From positions 62,001-126,000 of the forward strand of contig CAJNOJ010000062.1 of the NCBI GenBank assembly GCA_905250025.1: a stretch of 64,000 nt of DNA. Reading direction: 5' to 3'. Source of the stretch: Adineta ricciae. Its lineage: Eukaryota; Rotifera; Eurotatoria; Adinetida; Adinetidae. This document shows positions 1-13,228 of the stretch, in pieces (positions within the stretch are counted from its first letter, which is position 1; every line of letters starts with the position of its first letter). The notes beneath the pieces were generated by a model. The model saw only the letters and a list, made by a program, of their open reading frames with translations. It made no database searches and had not been told where the DNA came from. The position numbers were made by a program, and so were the translations under genes.

Positions 1-278
1 CAATTTGAACATGCATTGCACAAATAAAAAGATTGAAAGCAAAAGCAATCACAAATGTAGATAATAGTAATGGCCTTTTGTTTTCTGTCTATCATGCAAA
101 GAGAACCAGCTGTTGCATGACTGAACCATTAATACTGTCAACATTAGTTTGCCAGCTAATGCATAAAAGTGAATACAAAGAAGCAAAAAAAAAATTCAGC
201 CGATCAACGAACTGCACAAAAAAAAAGAAATAGAGGGGTGGGGCGGAGAGGAAAATGTTTCAAACTGGATGTTTTGTT
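1..278. other. Intergenic / 3' flank of the bHLH-PAS gene
   Basis: No gene seen. Contains A-rich tracts (about 185-193 and 219-228) and a G-rich patch near 234-250. It lies just downstream of the minus-strand bHLH-PAS stop codon, so part of it should be that gene's 3' UTR. Confidence 0.5.
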
Positions 279-2194
279 CTAGAAGAAGCTCATTTCCATA
301 GTTGTCGGTGTTAAGAAGCCGAAAACATCCGAATGAACATTATAGGATGATACATCATTGGTCGATTTCATGTTGCCCTCGTCAAGCCAATTGAAAAGCT
401 CATCAACATGACCAAGTTCTTGTTTAGGTAGGGGTGAGAAATGGTAACTGAAATTTGTTTCGTAAGGCACTTGGGCATATTGTTGAGGTGATTGAAAACG
501 AACGAGATTTTCTTTTTCCATGTATTGATGATCAAGACATTGACGTTTGGCTTTTGGGCTATCATTCATGGTTAAACATTGATCATTTGGTGCTAGATTG
601 AGAAAAACAAGGCAGATGTGAACTAATAGTTAAATACAACCGACTGAATCACCTACACATTGTAACATTTGTTGTTATTGAATTATTTAATACAAAATTC
701 GTCATAAATATTGACTCTTGATGATACGAAGCCTTTTGTCGTTCAATATTTTGCTTGTTCGCATAGATAAGGCAGTCATATCGGATTGAAGGACTACAAA
801 AACAAGGTCAGTTGACTTTCGGTAGTCAACATTAAACATACTCGATGAGTTGTGCCAGAAAACCTAGTTTCATTGTTTTACGTCGACCTGCAATGAGTAT
901 ATGCGTATTGCACAAGAAGGTCAATCGATCACCGTTGCTCGTAAACAGGTCTAAAACATTCATCGACGTACAATGTTCGCCCGAAACTAGAAAAGTTCCA
1001 CAGAATGAATTTATACTTGAAAAGGACAAGTACTTACAGCAGTTTTGTTTCGCTTGTTCCAAGGTGTCCATGCATTCCGTTGGTAATATCCGACGGATCG
1101 ATTGATCGATCAATTCACTGGATTTGTAACCTAGTAATAATTCCGCACTAGAAAGAAACGCGAAAGCTTGTCTTTTCTTTTGTTGAAAGTCAGAACTCAC
1201 TTCGATGAAATTTCGTTGATATGAAGTTGATCGCTGAGAACGAAGCGGAGCGTTGTTGTACTTGTCGAACCAATATTGTTTGTTGGCACGTTCGGTGTGC
1301 TCGATAGGATTTGCTCACAGCGCGCAACGAACAGTGGTTCTTTCACATCGTCGTTTTCAATTGAAAAAAAGTGACCTGTTAAGAGCATTGACTGGAAAAA
1401 AACAATTAAAAAAAAGAGATTAGTTTGCAACACAATGAGAAAAACAAAAGCACACACTTTTGTTTCCGTTTGTGATCGATTCGGCCGTTTTCCTCTTGGT
1501 AAAATCCATGTGCAAATAGCATGTTTTTCATTCATGGTCGGCATCGAGAGCATGCGACGGATATTTTCGTGATCATCTTTGCTAACGCAATCGTAGATAC
1601 TTGTTAATTGAGGATAAAGCGATTGCTTGAAATAGAAGACGATATACATTCCTTGAGAAAAGTCAAAAGTATGGTGTCTACATACCACATTTTTACGTAG
1701 GTAATATTCGACATTGTCACTGATCAAGATTATTCGACCGACTTGATTGAGAACGATGACGAAACCTGTAAGATCGCATTCAATCGATGAGCTTTGTAAT
1801 CCAGCTGCCAACTGAACGTATCCTAAATGAATAATTAAGATCGTTGCATTCCTAGGTCATTCTCATTATCGCTATTTGTTACTCACGGTTGCGAATGTCA
1901 GCTGGCCAATATTTATATCGTAAGAGACGCGACAATGTTAAACTAAGTATGTCGTTCTTATTGAACTTGCTATTGTCCGAATCGTCCATAGACGAATCCT
2001 TAAAGAGTTGACCTAATGTTTCCAAAGCTTGACCTGTTTGTTTTCGTCGTTTGTACGGCGTACTGTTGTATTCTCTCAAAGAATCAGCAGCAGGTGTAGC
2101 ATCAGACAATGATGACTAGAATCGACAAGTTTGAACAAAAAAACAGAAAACAATGAACTCGAGCATTTACCGTATAACCACGTTTATGAGACAT
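279..2194 (-). CDS. bHLH-PAS family transcription factor
   Basis: Multi-exon gene on the minus strand. The first exon begins ATG at 2194 (MSHKRGYT) and joins an exon carrying a basic stretch (YKRRKQTGQALETLGQLF) and a second helix (DILSLTLSRLLRYKYW), which together look like a bHLH. Next come PAS-like segments: one in 1570-1830 (GFVIVLNQVGRIILISDNVEYYL, cited in part) and another in about 830-1200 (FAFLSSAELLLGYKSSELID), the typical 'LGY.p.ELid' PAS pattern. The C-terminal exon (279 to about 590) is acidic and hydrophobic (VDELFNWLDEG), as in activation domains. Family knowledge: bHLH-PAS proteins dimerise and bind E-box-like DNA in the nucleus. I cannot assign a subfamily (NPAS, CLOCK or Met-like). 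Exon joints between 590 and 840 did not resolve cleanly by frame; a coding-like stretch at about 668-800 is probably an extra exon. Confidence 0.7.
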
Positions 2195-4030
2195 GATGTA
2201 TAATACTATAATGGTCGTTCAACGACAGAGTAAATGTCTTCGAAACTGTCCAGCAGTTGAAGTAAATGTACAGATAGAACGAACTAGCGTCTAACAAAAA
2301 AGTGCGCACACCACCGCAGTTAAGTAAAATAAGAAAATGACGAGTCTATTGGAATATGATATTTACATATTCACCTTTTTTCTCTCGCTCTTTTTTTCTC
2401 TCACTCTTTGCCTCCTTTGCTTTTTTTTCCTCTTTTCATCCGACGACTGTGTCCGAGAGAAACTTTTAGTCGGTTCTCTATTTTTGCCAGTTTTCACCCA
2501 TAAACTACTGTGAGACAGACAAGACGACAGGTATACATCTGCTGATGACGTCTTTTATCGTCATTTTTTTCATTTAATTGTGAGAACATTAAATACCTTT
2601 TGTTATTAGATATTCACTTTTATTTACTCCTTTTTTCAATACTAAAACTAATTACAGACATGTCAAGGAATGCAAAAAAAGAGGAAAAAAGATTAAACTA
2701 GTAAGATACAGACGTTGTCGTCATTATTAAAACAATAAATATATATTGATGAATAAATTTATTGATTGAAATTTGATCAGCAAGCAAAGCAAAATATAAT
2801 ATGCTTGGCTGTCAAAGTCAACAAAGAGTGGCACATAGTTAAAAAACATGTCGCTTTCCAGGAATCAAGGACTTGAAAACAAAAAATTCTTCTTTGTAAT
2901 TAGAAAAAAAACTCAATGATCATCGAGTCGAACTCTGTCGACTCTTATACGTTATATCATGAGCACAAAATAAATTTCTACTATAAAGTATATTACAATA
3001 GCAAACTTAGTCAAGAACTCATTCTGCAATTATTTCTTGACTTTAATACAGAACAATAGTTGGCATATCTTTTGGATTTCAACCGTCTTCAGTCGAAGGA
3101 GGCCAGAAAAAAAAACGGCAATTCAAATCGATATTGTAATTAAACGAGATCAAGACAGAAGATAAATGAATATTTATTTTCTCATCAAATTTGTCGACTT
3201 CGATTAAATACGATATCCTTGATAATACAACACGTCAAGTTAATAATAAAAATTTATTTTCTGCACGTGATGACAAATGTCATTTAGTTTCCTTCACGAT
3301 AAAAAGCAAACTCTTGATGTTTATGTCGTCAAACGTATTCATCATGCAACGAAGTAGATACTTCATGCAGAATTAGTAGCGAACAATATCGGAAAAAAAC
3401 GTCATAACTAACTTTTTTCTATTCATCAGAGAAAATTGCAATCTAAGTTAAATACAATTTCGATATTGCAATTAAAGTTAGTAAAAATAGAATCTACCAA
3501 GAAGGTACTTCTCACCAGCAGGCATCTGCGTCCTCGAAACGTTGATAATAACATCCGTTTCCATCGGCATACATTGTTAAAAGCTGCAATCTTTGTTGAA
3601 ATTGGTTTCTGCCGTCTGTGACACATTTCTACTTTATTAATTTTTTTTCTTATTAGGTGTTATGAAGAAGTAGGGATATTCGCTCGAATCGAGTCAGGAT
3701 CCGATGAATTTTTAACAAGATATGATATATAGCTATCGCAGATTTATTGCAATCACGCGGGATGTTTTATTCGGAAAAAAAATAGGACGAAAAAACGCAT
3801 GACTCTGGTGTTCCTTTTTTTGTACAAGTTCACTAGAGAAAATCAAACAAAACGCTTAAAATCAAGTGATGTTTTTGGTAAATAAGAAAGATAAATAGAT
3901 TTCATGTTTGGTAATTTGATGAAAGCTTTTTTTCCTCCTAATATTTCGATCTAACTGTTGTTGTTGGCGATGTCTATTACAGAAAAAAAAAATCATTCGT
4001 CAGCATAGTTTTCAATGTCCAGAATGAAAA
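2195..4030. other. Intergenic region between bHLH-PAS and catalase genes
   Basis: About 1.8 kb with no supported gene. Pyrimidine-rich DNA with CT/TTT runs lies at about 2380-2440, directly upstream of the bHLH-PAS start, and may be its promoter or 5' UTR. Open frames at 3191-3376 and 3426-3626 start with TTG, overlap on opposite strands and show no recognisable motif. Confidence 0.5.
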
Positions 4031-6192
4031 CTATACTTTTTTAGATGTGTCAATGTTAAGTTTTTGTGCCAAGCGTCGTCCTAAATCGTCGTCAACATTG
4101 GCAAAGATAGCAATCGAACGGCGAACAATATCTTGGTCGGTACATTGTTGTAAATGTTCAGCAATGTTGTCGATCATATGAGCACGGCCACGTTCATCCA
4201 AGACTTTCTAAAAGACAAACCGAAGAATCGAACATTAGATCAAAGGTCGAGATGTTGGTTCTTATCGAAGTTCGTACTTGATAAAAGACTCGTGGTTGAG
4301 AGTAATTGTCGTCATCACTTGCTTCATGTCGAGCTGCCATACCCGATTCGAATGTGGCGTGTTCAAGATGTTTGTTGCGATCAGTTACATCAGGACCATT
4401 AAATGTATTGCGGTAATAATTGGGCGCGCTACCTGAACATCACAAGACAAGAAAATGACTAAGTGTCTTATCCTACTTTTACACAGAAGTCAGTGTACTC
4501 ACCTTGATTATGACCGGTTTGCATAGCACCATCTCGTTGATACATGCAAACTTTAACGTTTTTGTTTGTTTCAGGATTGTTTACTGGAATAAGATGATGG
4601 TTAGTTCCAACACGATGTAAGTGCGTATCAGCATAGGAAAATAATCGACCCTGTAAGCGTACTCACATGCATGACAGGCTTGCAAAACATGTAGGTTTTA
4701 CCTGTAACATTTTGTCGGGTGATGCTTCAATGCCAGGTGGCATATGAGCCGGTGAAAAAGCAGCTTGTTCAATTTGTGCAAAGTAGTTCTCGGCATTTTC
4801 ATTCAAAGTAATCTTGCCAACGCGACGTAATGGAAATTGTTTTTGCGAAAATACTTTGGTTAAATCAAATGGATTGAATGGAAGATTTTTCGCTTGTTCG
4901 TGTGTTACAACCTAGGGAAATAGTGAGAACGTTTTTTCTATCGAACTGTGTCTCGTACTTGAACATAGACAGTCCAACTTGGATATTCTTTTTTGGCGAT
5001 CGCATTGTAAAGATCAGCCAGAGCATAATCCGGTTGTTCTCCAGCTAGGATTTTCGCTTTTGTCGGATCAAGATTTTTAATACCTTGATCAGTCTAAACC
5101 ACAGAGTTGTCTCGACATCTTATTACAGAAAAAAAAGCCTTACTCGCATATGAAATTTCACCCAAACGAATTCATTTCTATCATTAACCATTTTGAAGGT
5201 ATGGGAACCATAGCCATGCATATGACGAAAACCGTCGGGTAAACCCCGCTCGGAATACAAGAACATGAACTAGCGCAGAAAGTTTTCATCTACAATTGCA
5301 TTTGTGACTAATTTCTTACTTGGTGGGTCGCCATTGGATGATTAGCAAAGAAGTCCCAAACCATATTTGGATCTTTTAAGTGTGTTTGTGGATTTCGTTT
5401 TTGAGAATGGATAAACATTTGAAACTATAATGATAAAACAAACCACATTCGTTCTTGCCCATCAACAACAAAATTCTGTACTACATACTAGAAATGGATC
5501 CCGAAGGAAAAAGATGGGTGTGTTATTTCCGACTAAATCCCAAATACCTAGAAAGATTGGCTTTCGTATAGAAGGAGTTTTTTGTGAGATCGAATTATGG
5601 CTTGCCTTCATCTGTATACATTTTGATGGCGAAACCACGTGGATCACGTACGGTATCAGCAGAACCACTTTCACCAGCTAGAATGAAAAGTGATGATTAT
5701 CGGGTGTGAGGCAAAAGAATTTTATACGAACCAACGGTCGAAAAACGCATCAAGACACGTGTTTTCGTTCCTTTTTTGAATACTTTAGCCTTGCAAATAT
5801 CCGATAAGTCATCAGTTGCTTCGAAAACACCAAAAGCGCCACCACTAGTGTATTAGAAAGTTGTATTCGATCCTTAAAGGAGATGTGTCCTACCCTTTCG
5901 CATGTACAACTCGTTCGGGTATGCGTTCACGATCGAATCGTTGAACATCTTCGATGTATGGAAAATCAGACAGCAAAATTGGACCGCGTGGACCCACTGT
6001 CATTACCGTAGATCGTTCACCGAGTGGACGGCCATAACCAGTTGTTAATTGTTCCGGTTTCTATGCATAGGAAAATACGTTAATGCATAGAATGAAGTCG
6101 TCACAATTGCTTACGTGTGATTTCTTGAAATCAAACAATTGATTGTCGGACGGACCAGGTTCTTTCAAATCGGGTTGTTTTGTGTTTGCCAT
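4031..6192 (-). CDS. Catalase (haem, clade-3 animal type)
   Basis: Heme catalase, which breaks hydrogen peroxide into water and oxygen, usually in peroxisomes. Minus-strand multi-exon gene starting ATG at 6192 ([18 protein letters not shown]) and ending in NIDTSKKV at 4031. Conserved pieces in order: [28 protein letters not shown] with the catalytic His, [24 protein letters not shown] with the catalytic Asn, [26 protein letters not shown], and [14 protein letters not shown] with the haem-ligand Tyr. All key residues are present, so the enzyme should be active. No classic C-terminal SKL is seen; the protein ends in KKV, so peroxisomal import would need an internal or non-canonical signal. A splice-acceptor-like CTTTTAG lies 12 nt upstream of the ATG. 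Introns are mostly 45-70 bp. Confidence 0.95.
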
Positions 6193-6746
6193 GGTAATGT
6201 AAATCTAAAAGATTGGATATGTAGATACCCACGAACTGCGATGAAAGTACTTGAAAATATATCTACACAAGCACATCTTTCTCTAATTTTTATTGACCAT
6301 CGATAGTCTTATCGTTATCTCTTCTCAATAAAAGAAAAGTCTATAATTGCTACATTGACATATTGTCCTGGATTGAATAGTACGGTGAGAACTTTACACA
6401 CTTTGTCGAAATCAGACAGAGTCATTCATGTTCTACAAAACTTGAACTTTTTCGACAGAAAAGACGAGAATGGAGTTATTTTATCAAAATGGACCTCGAA
6501 CCATGAAAAGTAAATGCATGCGAACGAAAAGAGAAAGTAATATCGCTTATCTGGTTATCTATTTCTGTGTTTTTCTTCTTTCGTTTTTATCGCCTATTTA
6601 CTTACTTTTTTAAATTCTGCATTGAAAAAGCTTGACAAAAGAGGACGCCCGATATCGGTAATGCAGTCAGTGTGATTTATATTACAACAGCTGTTGTTTC
6701 TTATTTTATTGTAACAAAGAGAAAAATTTTAATTCCAAAGAAAATA
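6193..6746. other. Intergenic region upstream of catalase
   Basis: About 550 bp holding the presumed promoter of the minus-strand catalase gene and the 3' flank of the lipase gene. I see no ORF or recognisable element. Confidence 0.4.
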
Positions 6747-8801
6747 CTAGCACGAAGCAAAGCGAGCAGCAGTACCAGAGACAATGGATTCACGCGAACA
6801 GAATGCACGACTAAAAAAAAAACAAATCGAAATTTTAGCTTCATTCTGTGACAAATAGTGTGCACATTAAGGTATACTACCTTTGTTGTTGATCAGCATG
6901 AAACACAGTGGCTTTGGTGAATAACCACGAGGATGAATACCATGATGATGATATCCAGTTTTGTGTCTTCTTAAATTCGATATTAACTTCTGTTACTTCG
7001 CCGATGTCGACGGTCAATGGAATGAAGCGTGTTTCGACCGAACCACGTTTGAATGTTGTTTGATCGCTAAAGGGAAAGATTTGCATTGGAACAAATCAAA
7101 CAAATCTATTGATTTACTCATCAAAAACAACAGTAACTGTTTGAAGAGTACCAACAAGTGTTAAAGAAACTTTACCGCGCGTTTGAGCATACTCGGATCC
7201 TGACTCTAATGTCAGTTGATAATGATGCACTACAAATAGATGAATACAAAAATATTTCCAAGTGTCACAAAAAAAACCCGGTAGTGTATTCTATTTACCG
7301 CAGAATGGAAAAGCATTTGCATCTTGAGTTTTCAAATAAAGATCACCTTTGCCATCGCTCGGCGTTGCCCAGTAACCCATACGATTGCATTGATGTTCGT
7401 TTCCATCACATTGAAGTGAACACTTACCAGCACTAAAGTCATCAAAATTAGAGCATGAAAAGCCAACATAAGGACATTGATTGCGAACGGTATCCGTGAA
7501 GAAGTAGACAGCAGATAAATGACTGCAAAGTGATGTTTCCATGAAACCTATTCAATTCATCGAAGCTGAATCGATGTCTCACGTACTAAATGGATTAGTT
7601 TACCTTCTACATTCATTGTGCCGAGTTGCCAGACAAGGTGCATCAATTTACCAGAAGTTTTAGGACATTTAGGTTGATCAAAGCCACCATTGGGAAAGAA
7701 GTCGACATGCCCCATGCGCTGAAGAGAACCTGTACGAATAAACAAATGACTACTATCTTGAGGAAAAAGAAAGTGATCATACCAAGTCCAAGAAGAAGAT
7801 TGTGAGTACCATCGGTGTGAATGACATCGACAAATTGAGCATCGGTAGGATCGAGACGAACTCGAGGATCAGTATTTTCAAAATAAGGACCAGCAGGATC
7901 CAAACCTATCGTCATCAAATATAGCACGTCATTTTGGGACTACTGCTTCGGCAGTCACTTTACCAGTGATACGTCCTAATCCTTTTACTCTTTCGCCGGC
8001 ATATCCAGCAGTTTGTCCACCAAGCGAATGACCGATAACGTGGAAATCGGAAGCTTGAGCACCGTGTTCAGCAATCAAATATTGTATGAATAGAGCAATT
8101 TCTGCACCGACGACTTGAGTATTTGCTGCTGCTTTTTCATACGGAAATCCATTACCCTTAGACCAATCAGTCATAATGACATTCACATCGTCCTGAATAA
8201 TATCACAATGAATGATTTCGTTTTCGATTGTTTTACATCTTTGTCGCAAATACTTACAACTTGAAGAATGGCATTTTTCATATCGATCCACCAGGGTTTG
8301 TTTGTGCTGTCGAGGAAACCGTGGATGAAAAATTTCGTCGGTCTAGATGCTTTCCATGTACCAAGACTGGTGTAACGGCTTACTTCCGTGCGATTTTTAC
8401 GCGCTTCTCGTGTATATAGATAGAAGGTAGTTCCAATCACGCCAGGCTACAAAAAATCGAGAAGAAATGTGAGAAAAGTCATAAAATATGTAAATTCGTC
8501 ATACACGGTCAGGTAATACTGTGAATGGACGTTGTAATGTTCCACCTATTTTGGCAGAGATTTTTTTCAGTATCACTAGAAAGTACAAATGATCACTTAC
8601 CAAATGGATATCCAGTTGTAAAGCAGCCATACTCTCCGTAGCAAGTATCCGATGCTCGGAGTTTTCGAACTAGATGAACGGATTTGATAAAGTTACAAAG
8701 AAACAGCGATTGCAGACTAACAACTCACCTGGAATATGTTTATCGCTGTGAACTGGACTCGTTACAAAGGATAAGACAACAAGAGCAAGAGAAAACAACA
8801 T
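6747..8801 (-). CDS. Secreted pancreatic-lipase-family triacylglycerol lipase
   Basis: Extracellular lipase of the PNLIP family. The start at 8801 gives [15 protein letters not shown], a good signal peptide. An N-terminal alpha/beta-hydrolase domain follows: [10 protein letters not shown] oxyanion region, the [12 protein letters not shown] strand, nucleophile elbow [11 protein letters not shown] (Ser), GLDPAGPYF (Asp), and [10 protein letters not shown] (His), so the triad is complete. The typical DVIHTD and [11 protein letters not shown] motifs are present. The C-terminal part (about 6747-7230) is a PLAT/C2-like domain ([20 protein letters not shown]), normally involved in colipase or lipid binding. 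The last exon joins across an intron at about 6820-6880 to give a tail ending ARFASC, stop at 6747. At least eight exons. Probably a digestive enzyme; a vitellogenin-like role is excluded by the intact triad. Confidence 0.92.
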
Positions 8802-9065
8802 TGTTGTTTTTGTCTACGTATTTGAAGACTGATAAACATTTCTATAAAAAGCTCAATTTAAAAACAGCGCCAATAGAAATATCGATTTACGGGATTAAGT
8901 GAAGAATTGCACACACCTGCGAAAAAAAAAGGAGTGACGCTGCAATTCACGAAAACTTCGATCTTATGATCTAAGCCATAGTAATTGTTTTCTAGATTAA
9001 AAAAGCAACGAAATATGATCTAAACTAATCAGATACCCGTAGAAGAAAATATGTAGTGCGTAGCT

Positions 9066-9242
9066 ATGCTCCTTAATGCTTTCGCCGAGGATTTGGCCCA
9101 CAAATTGAATGTGAAACTTTACCAAATTACTGAGATTGAAGTCAAATTTAAACTTGATGAAGACAATTTTTCGATCAAGATTGTACCGAATCAAACACGG
9201 TTTGTTTTCCGCGTAAACTTCTCAAAATCATGTCATCAATAA
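9066..9242 (+). pseudogene. Short coding-like ORF, possible gene relic
   Basis: ATG at 9066, TAA at 9240, 58 codons. The peptide has a soluble, amphipathic look (AEDLAHKLNVKLYQITEIE, then a KF-rich strand) that is unusual for random AT-rich intergenic DNA. About 35-90 bp downstream another frame reads FKLYQADISFEPNDFFFRF, which could be a further exon or decayed piece. I do not recognise a family. It may be a decayed gene, a small gene with unseen exons, or chance. Confidence 0.2.
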
Positions 9243-9863
9243 TATCCTTATAAACGCACTCTACGCAGCCAGTGCACATGTTCAAGCTTTATCAAGCTGA
9301 TATTTCCTTCGAACCGAACGATTTCTTCTTCAGATTCAGTTGAATTATGAGTCGAAAACGTATGCATACCATTAAGCATAGATACTGCCCGATTTCGTAG
9401 CGGTACCTCATGCGAATATAGGACTTTTATTGAAAAACATACGATCTATATAGGATCATGCTTAAGTCTTCAAAAATTCCATATTGTGATTTTTGTTTAT
9501 TCGTTAGAAGCAGGAGTCTTGGCAGAAAATCGAAATAAAGTGTTCATTTACACTCTTTTCGCAGAATAGGGATAGCTTGTTTTTTACGAACAACACGCCA
9601 CAAAGTGTCTAATTTCTGGGTTACTTGAACCACATTAGAGAAAGATAATTTTTTAATACCAATATTAGTACATTAAGCAATGTACAAATCAAGACCATAT
9701 CAATAAAATCGATCTGACCGGATTGCATAAATGATCCAGCTACCTATCTTGTATTTCTCGCATGAGTAACAAAGAAAAGTGTAAAAAAGTTAATATTGCA
9801 CAATAGTAGGCATAGACTCATCAAATCGGTCAAGAGGTGATGATCATGATGAAAAGTCTATTT

Positions 9864-10079
9864 TCACAATTTATCGTAGGAATCAAACTCAGAACGAACA
9901 GCCCGACTGTCGGGTTCCCTAGATTCATCGGTATCGAATAGTTCGTAGTAAACACAAGTTGACATGACGAGAAGAGCTGTCGGTATGCTAGCTGGGTATT
10001 TGATCTGTGAGTCGTAAATGAAATGTGTTTGAAAATACACGACGAGCCATTTAAACGTGCATCTAGAGCACTCATACAT
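9864..10079 (-). CDS. Small unrecognised ORF
   Basis: ATG-initiated frame of 71 codons. Its C-terminal half is polar and acidic (YYELFDTDESREPDSRAVRS) and its codons look like those of neighbouring genes, but no motif is recognisable and no splice partners are evident. It lies downstream of the convertase gene on the same strand. Hypothetical small gene or relic. Confidence 0.2.
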   Translation of the reverse strand: MYECSRCTFKWLVVYFQTHFIYDSQIKYPASIPTALLVMSTCVYYELFDTDESREPDSRAVRSEFDSYDKL

Positions 10080-10347
10080 TTTTTATTTAGTATTTGCCAT
10101 TATTAATAACAAAATACAAATGAGCGAGAAAACCACATTTGAAATAATACGAATAAGATAGAAAGAAAGGAAAAAACACAGATTATTGCCATTCATTTCA
10201 CAGTCGAATAGAGAAAAAAGAAAACAGTAAAAAGAATACATAAATAAATATTTCATACACACATAAAACCATTGTGTAAGAAACAGGAAGATGAGTGAGA
10301 GAAAGAGTGACAAAAACATCACACCGGTGATCGTTGTTTGTTTGTAT

Positions 10348-13228
10348 TTAAAAGCCAAATCGTTTCCAAAATGATGAAAGTAAAGAAGATTCTTCAGAAT
10401 GCTGTTCTTTACGTCGTTGTCGTTCGGTCGCTAGATTTTGAAATTCTCGTTTTTGCATTATGTTTGGTGATTGTCGTATCGATAATTCTCGTTTGTACAG
10501 CCATTCCAATTCTTTCTGGCCGGGAACGAAAGCGCTGGATTCATGACGTTTTTGCATATTGTTACTATCATCTGATAAATATGAACCAAAGAGACGTAAT
10601 CCAAAGTAGAGTAATTGACCAGCATCATTTTTCATTGCTGACTTTTGTGCATCTCGAGTTTGTGGTGTACGAGTTTCGATTCTGAGCGTCCAGCGACCAA
10701 CGGGCGATTCACCCCATTTATGCACTGACATAAATGGAAAAAATGTGATACCTAAAATGGCAAAGGTTAGCTCCGTTTGAGAAACAGAAAGATCATTACG
10801 CACCTTTATTTGCAGCATCATTATCACGATATGAAATCATTTCTGAAGGTGTACCACTTGGTGATATTAATGTTATTTTGACATCACCGCGACGATGAAA
10901 AGTGAATGACACATTCGCCACAACATGTTCAAGATATGTGACATTTTGGCATTTATCGACATTCAGAGATACTTCTACAGTAGCACCAATAGGTAATGCA
11001 CTAGAAAGATGTGAACATGAAGTAGAATGCTTCTAGTTTCATTTCAATACTTACACATTTGTACCATTGTATTCCTGATAACATTCATATCTGGGATTAA
11101 CATTTGTCCAGTTTTGTGCTCGAGCAATCATTTGTCCGATGTCAAGAACACCGAAACCAAATTTATCGCTAACATGAAAGCCCGCTCCATTAATGATCCA
11201 ATCATCGGTTTCAGATAGATTTGGTATGCGAGCTGTTTCGGCGATGATATGCATCACATCACGATAAGTCAAGTCTGGGTTCGCTTCTAATACCAGTGCT
11301 AAACCACCGGCAGCGACTGGCGCTGCGCCAGATGTACCGAAGAATTTTGTTGTACATTTGCCACCTACGTCTGCGGCGACAACTCCAACTGGCATAGACG
11401 GTTCGAGCGAAGACTTTCCATGCCGTCCACCAGTATACGCAACTGCCATTGTCGATGGACAAAACTCTCCAAAATATGTTGTTTTACCCAGATGATTGAT
11501 CGAACCAATGGATATCACATTGTGATGAGATACATATCCGTCAGCACCGCAATCGTCACCCGCTGCTCCACCGTTACCGGAAGCCCAAACAAATAAAACA
11601 CCTTTACCATGACGACCCTAGATGCATTTCAAATGACATTTAAGTTACTCATTCATTTTTCGGCCACAATAAAGGCAAACTCTTACATGTGTCACGCCGT
11701 AATCAAGAGCAGCATTTACCAGTTGACCAGGTGCTTCCATTTTCGTGCCATCATCAGTAGGCCTACAATGAACATGAAAAAAAACCAATTCGAACTCTCC
11801 TTTACCAGACAATTATACAATCTCCTTACCCCCATGAAGCACTTTTAATAGATGTATTTACAGCAAATAATGTTAATGCACGTGCTTCAAGTAATGTCGT
11901 AATTCGACCATCGAGAACTCGAATACCTAATGAAGAAGACGAAGAAAACGTTCATAATATCGAGTGCATGTATTTTCAAACGTACCAGCAATATACGAGT
12001 TGTAAGCAACACCAACTCCACACATACCATTATTTGCTTTACCAGACGATGCTCCGGCGCACCGCGTACCATGACTAGAAAACAAAGTATGCAAGCGTTA
12101 TGATCTATTGAATGTCAAGATTGTTAAGAAGAAAAGAAAAAAGCATGCATTATTATTATTTTCATATATGGATATAAACACACACACGCCGTGCTTGTTA
12201 GTATAATATTAGTAATGATACTAGAAGATTCTGGCATTCTCGTCTTACTTATTGGCAGAATCATAGGTTCTTGGACTTGGATCGTGTTCAGTATCATTCA
12301 AATCATTCAAATCATAACTGAACTGAGGTAACTATGCGTATAAAACAATAGATATTTTACCATCTCATTCAATCGACAGTTTGATTCTCCTGTCAGCATA
12401 AAAGAAAAAGGCTTTGCCTATTACACTTACGTATTTTTCAGTTAATTCTGGATGTTTATGATCGAGACCATCATCAATAATGGAGATTATCACACCTTTT
12501 CCAGAATAGCCAGCTAGCCAGGCTGGAATGACATTGATATCGTGATTAGCTGGAGTTTTCAATTGACCTTCATTCTCCTTAAAACGACGAAATACAAATT
12601 GAATTTCCCACATCGATAAACTCACCAAATACCATTGCTTTTTGTACAAAGCATCATCAAAAGTCATTTTAAACAATGAACCATTCATGTCAGCTTCATC
12701 ATCTAAGAGTGAAGGCTGTTTTCTCCAGCTGCGATATCGTTTGTACAACGCTTCCAGCTCATCATCATGTACAAAGTCACGTTTTTTTCTCTCTAATGGC
12801 TCGCCGACAACGACTGAAGCAATCTGAAATAGCGAACATGTAAAACTTTTTAACTAATCATCCAATTCTTACTCGTTCGTCGTGTTTCAGTTCGTCAACT
12901 ATATCCTCGACTGAACGTTTAGATCTTCGATTGCATCTTCGTTGAATTCGAAAATGATGTAAACCAATGCCAGAAATCTATATAAAAGAACGAGACGCTC
13001 TCTTCTACGCTCGTCAAACATTGAAATTCTTACATGTCCTGCATTGTAAAGATCCTTTTCTTCAGCAATGAGATCTGCTATGAGAATATCTCGATTATCA
13101 CCATTTAATTGTATGCCAATATCAATAAATTCATCATCATCATCATTCTCGTCACCACAGGCATTGATATTCCAAACACATAAGATTAAAATTAATAAAA
13201 CATTCATTCTAAACACATTCATATACAT
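10348..13228 (-). CDS. Furin/prohormone-convertase-type subtilase (proprotein convertase)
   Basis: Ca2+-dependent endoprotease that cuts precursors after dibasic sites in the secretory pathway. ATG at 13228 gives MYMNVFRMNVLLILILCVW, a signal peptide (the Met eight codons in is an alternative start). The prodomain ends near ERKKRDF, a plausible autocleavage site around 12780. Catalytic Asp is in SIIDDGLDHKHPEL, His in the SHGTRCAG exon, and Ser in FGTSGAAP. The oxyanion hole is Asn (VWASGNGG), unlike PC2, which has Asp. A P domain follows (GDVKITLISPSGTPSE, then HKWGESPVGRWTLRI). The C-terminal tail carries several dibasic sites (QKR, YKR, QKR, RQRRK) and no obvious TM segment, fitting a PC1/PC2-like soluble enzyme better than furin. 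The start codon abuts a splice acceptor and lies 29 bp after the CWF19L2 stop, suggesting an operon. Confidence 0.93.

Larger units (their letters stand above)
8802..10347. other. Intergenic region with possible gene relics
   Basis: About 1.5 kb between the lipase start and the convertase stop. No recognised gene. Two short frames look more protein-like than chance: plus strand 9066-9242 and minus strand 9864-10079, listed separately. The rest is AT-rich. Confidence 0.4.

Noticed and set aside
3191..3626. Three short frames on both strands
   Set aside because: Start with TTG, overlap each other and have no recognisable domain.
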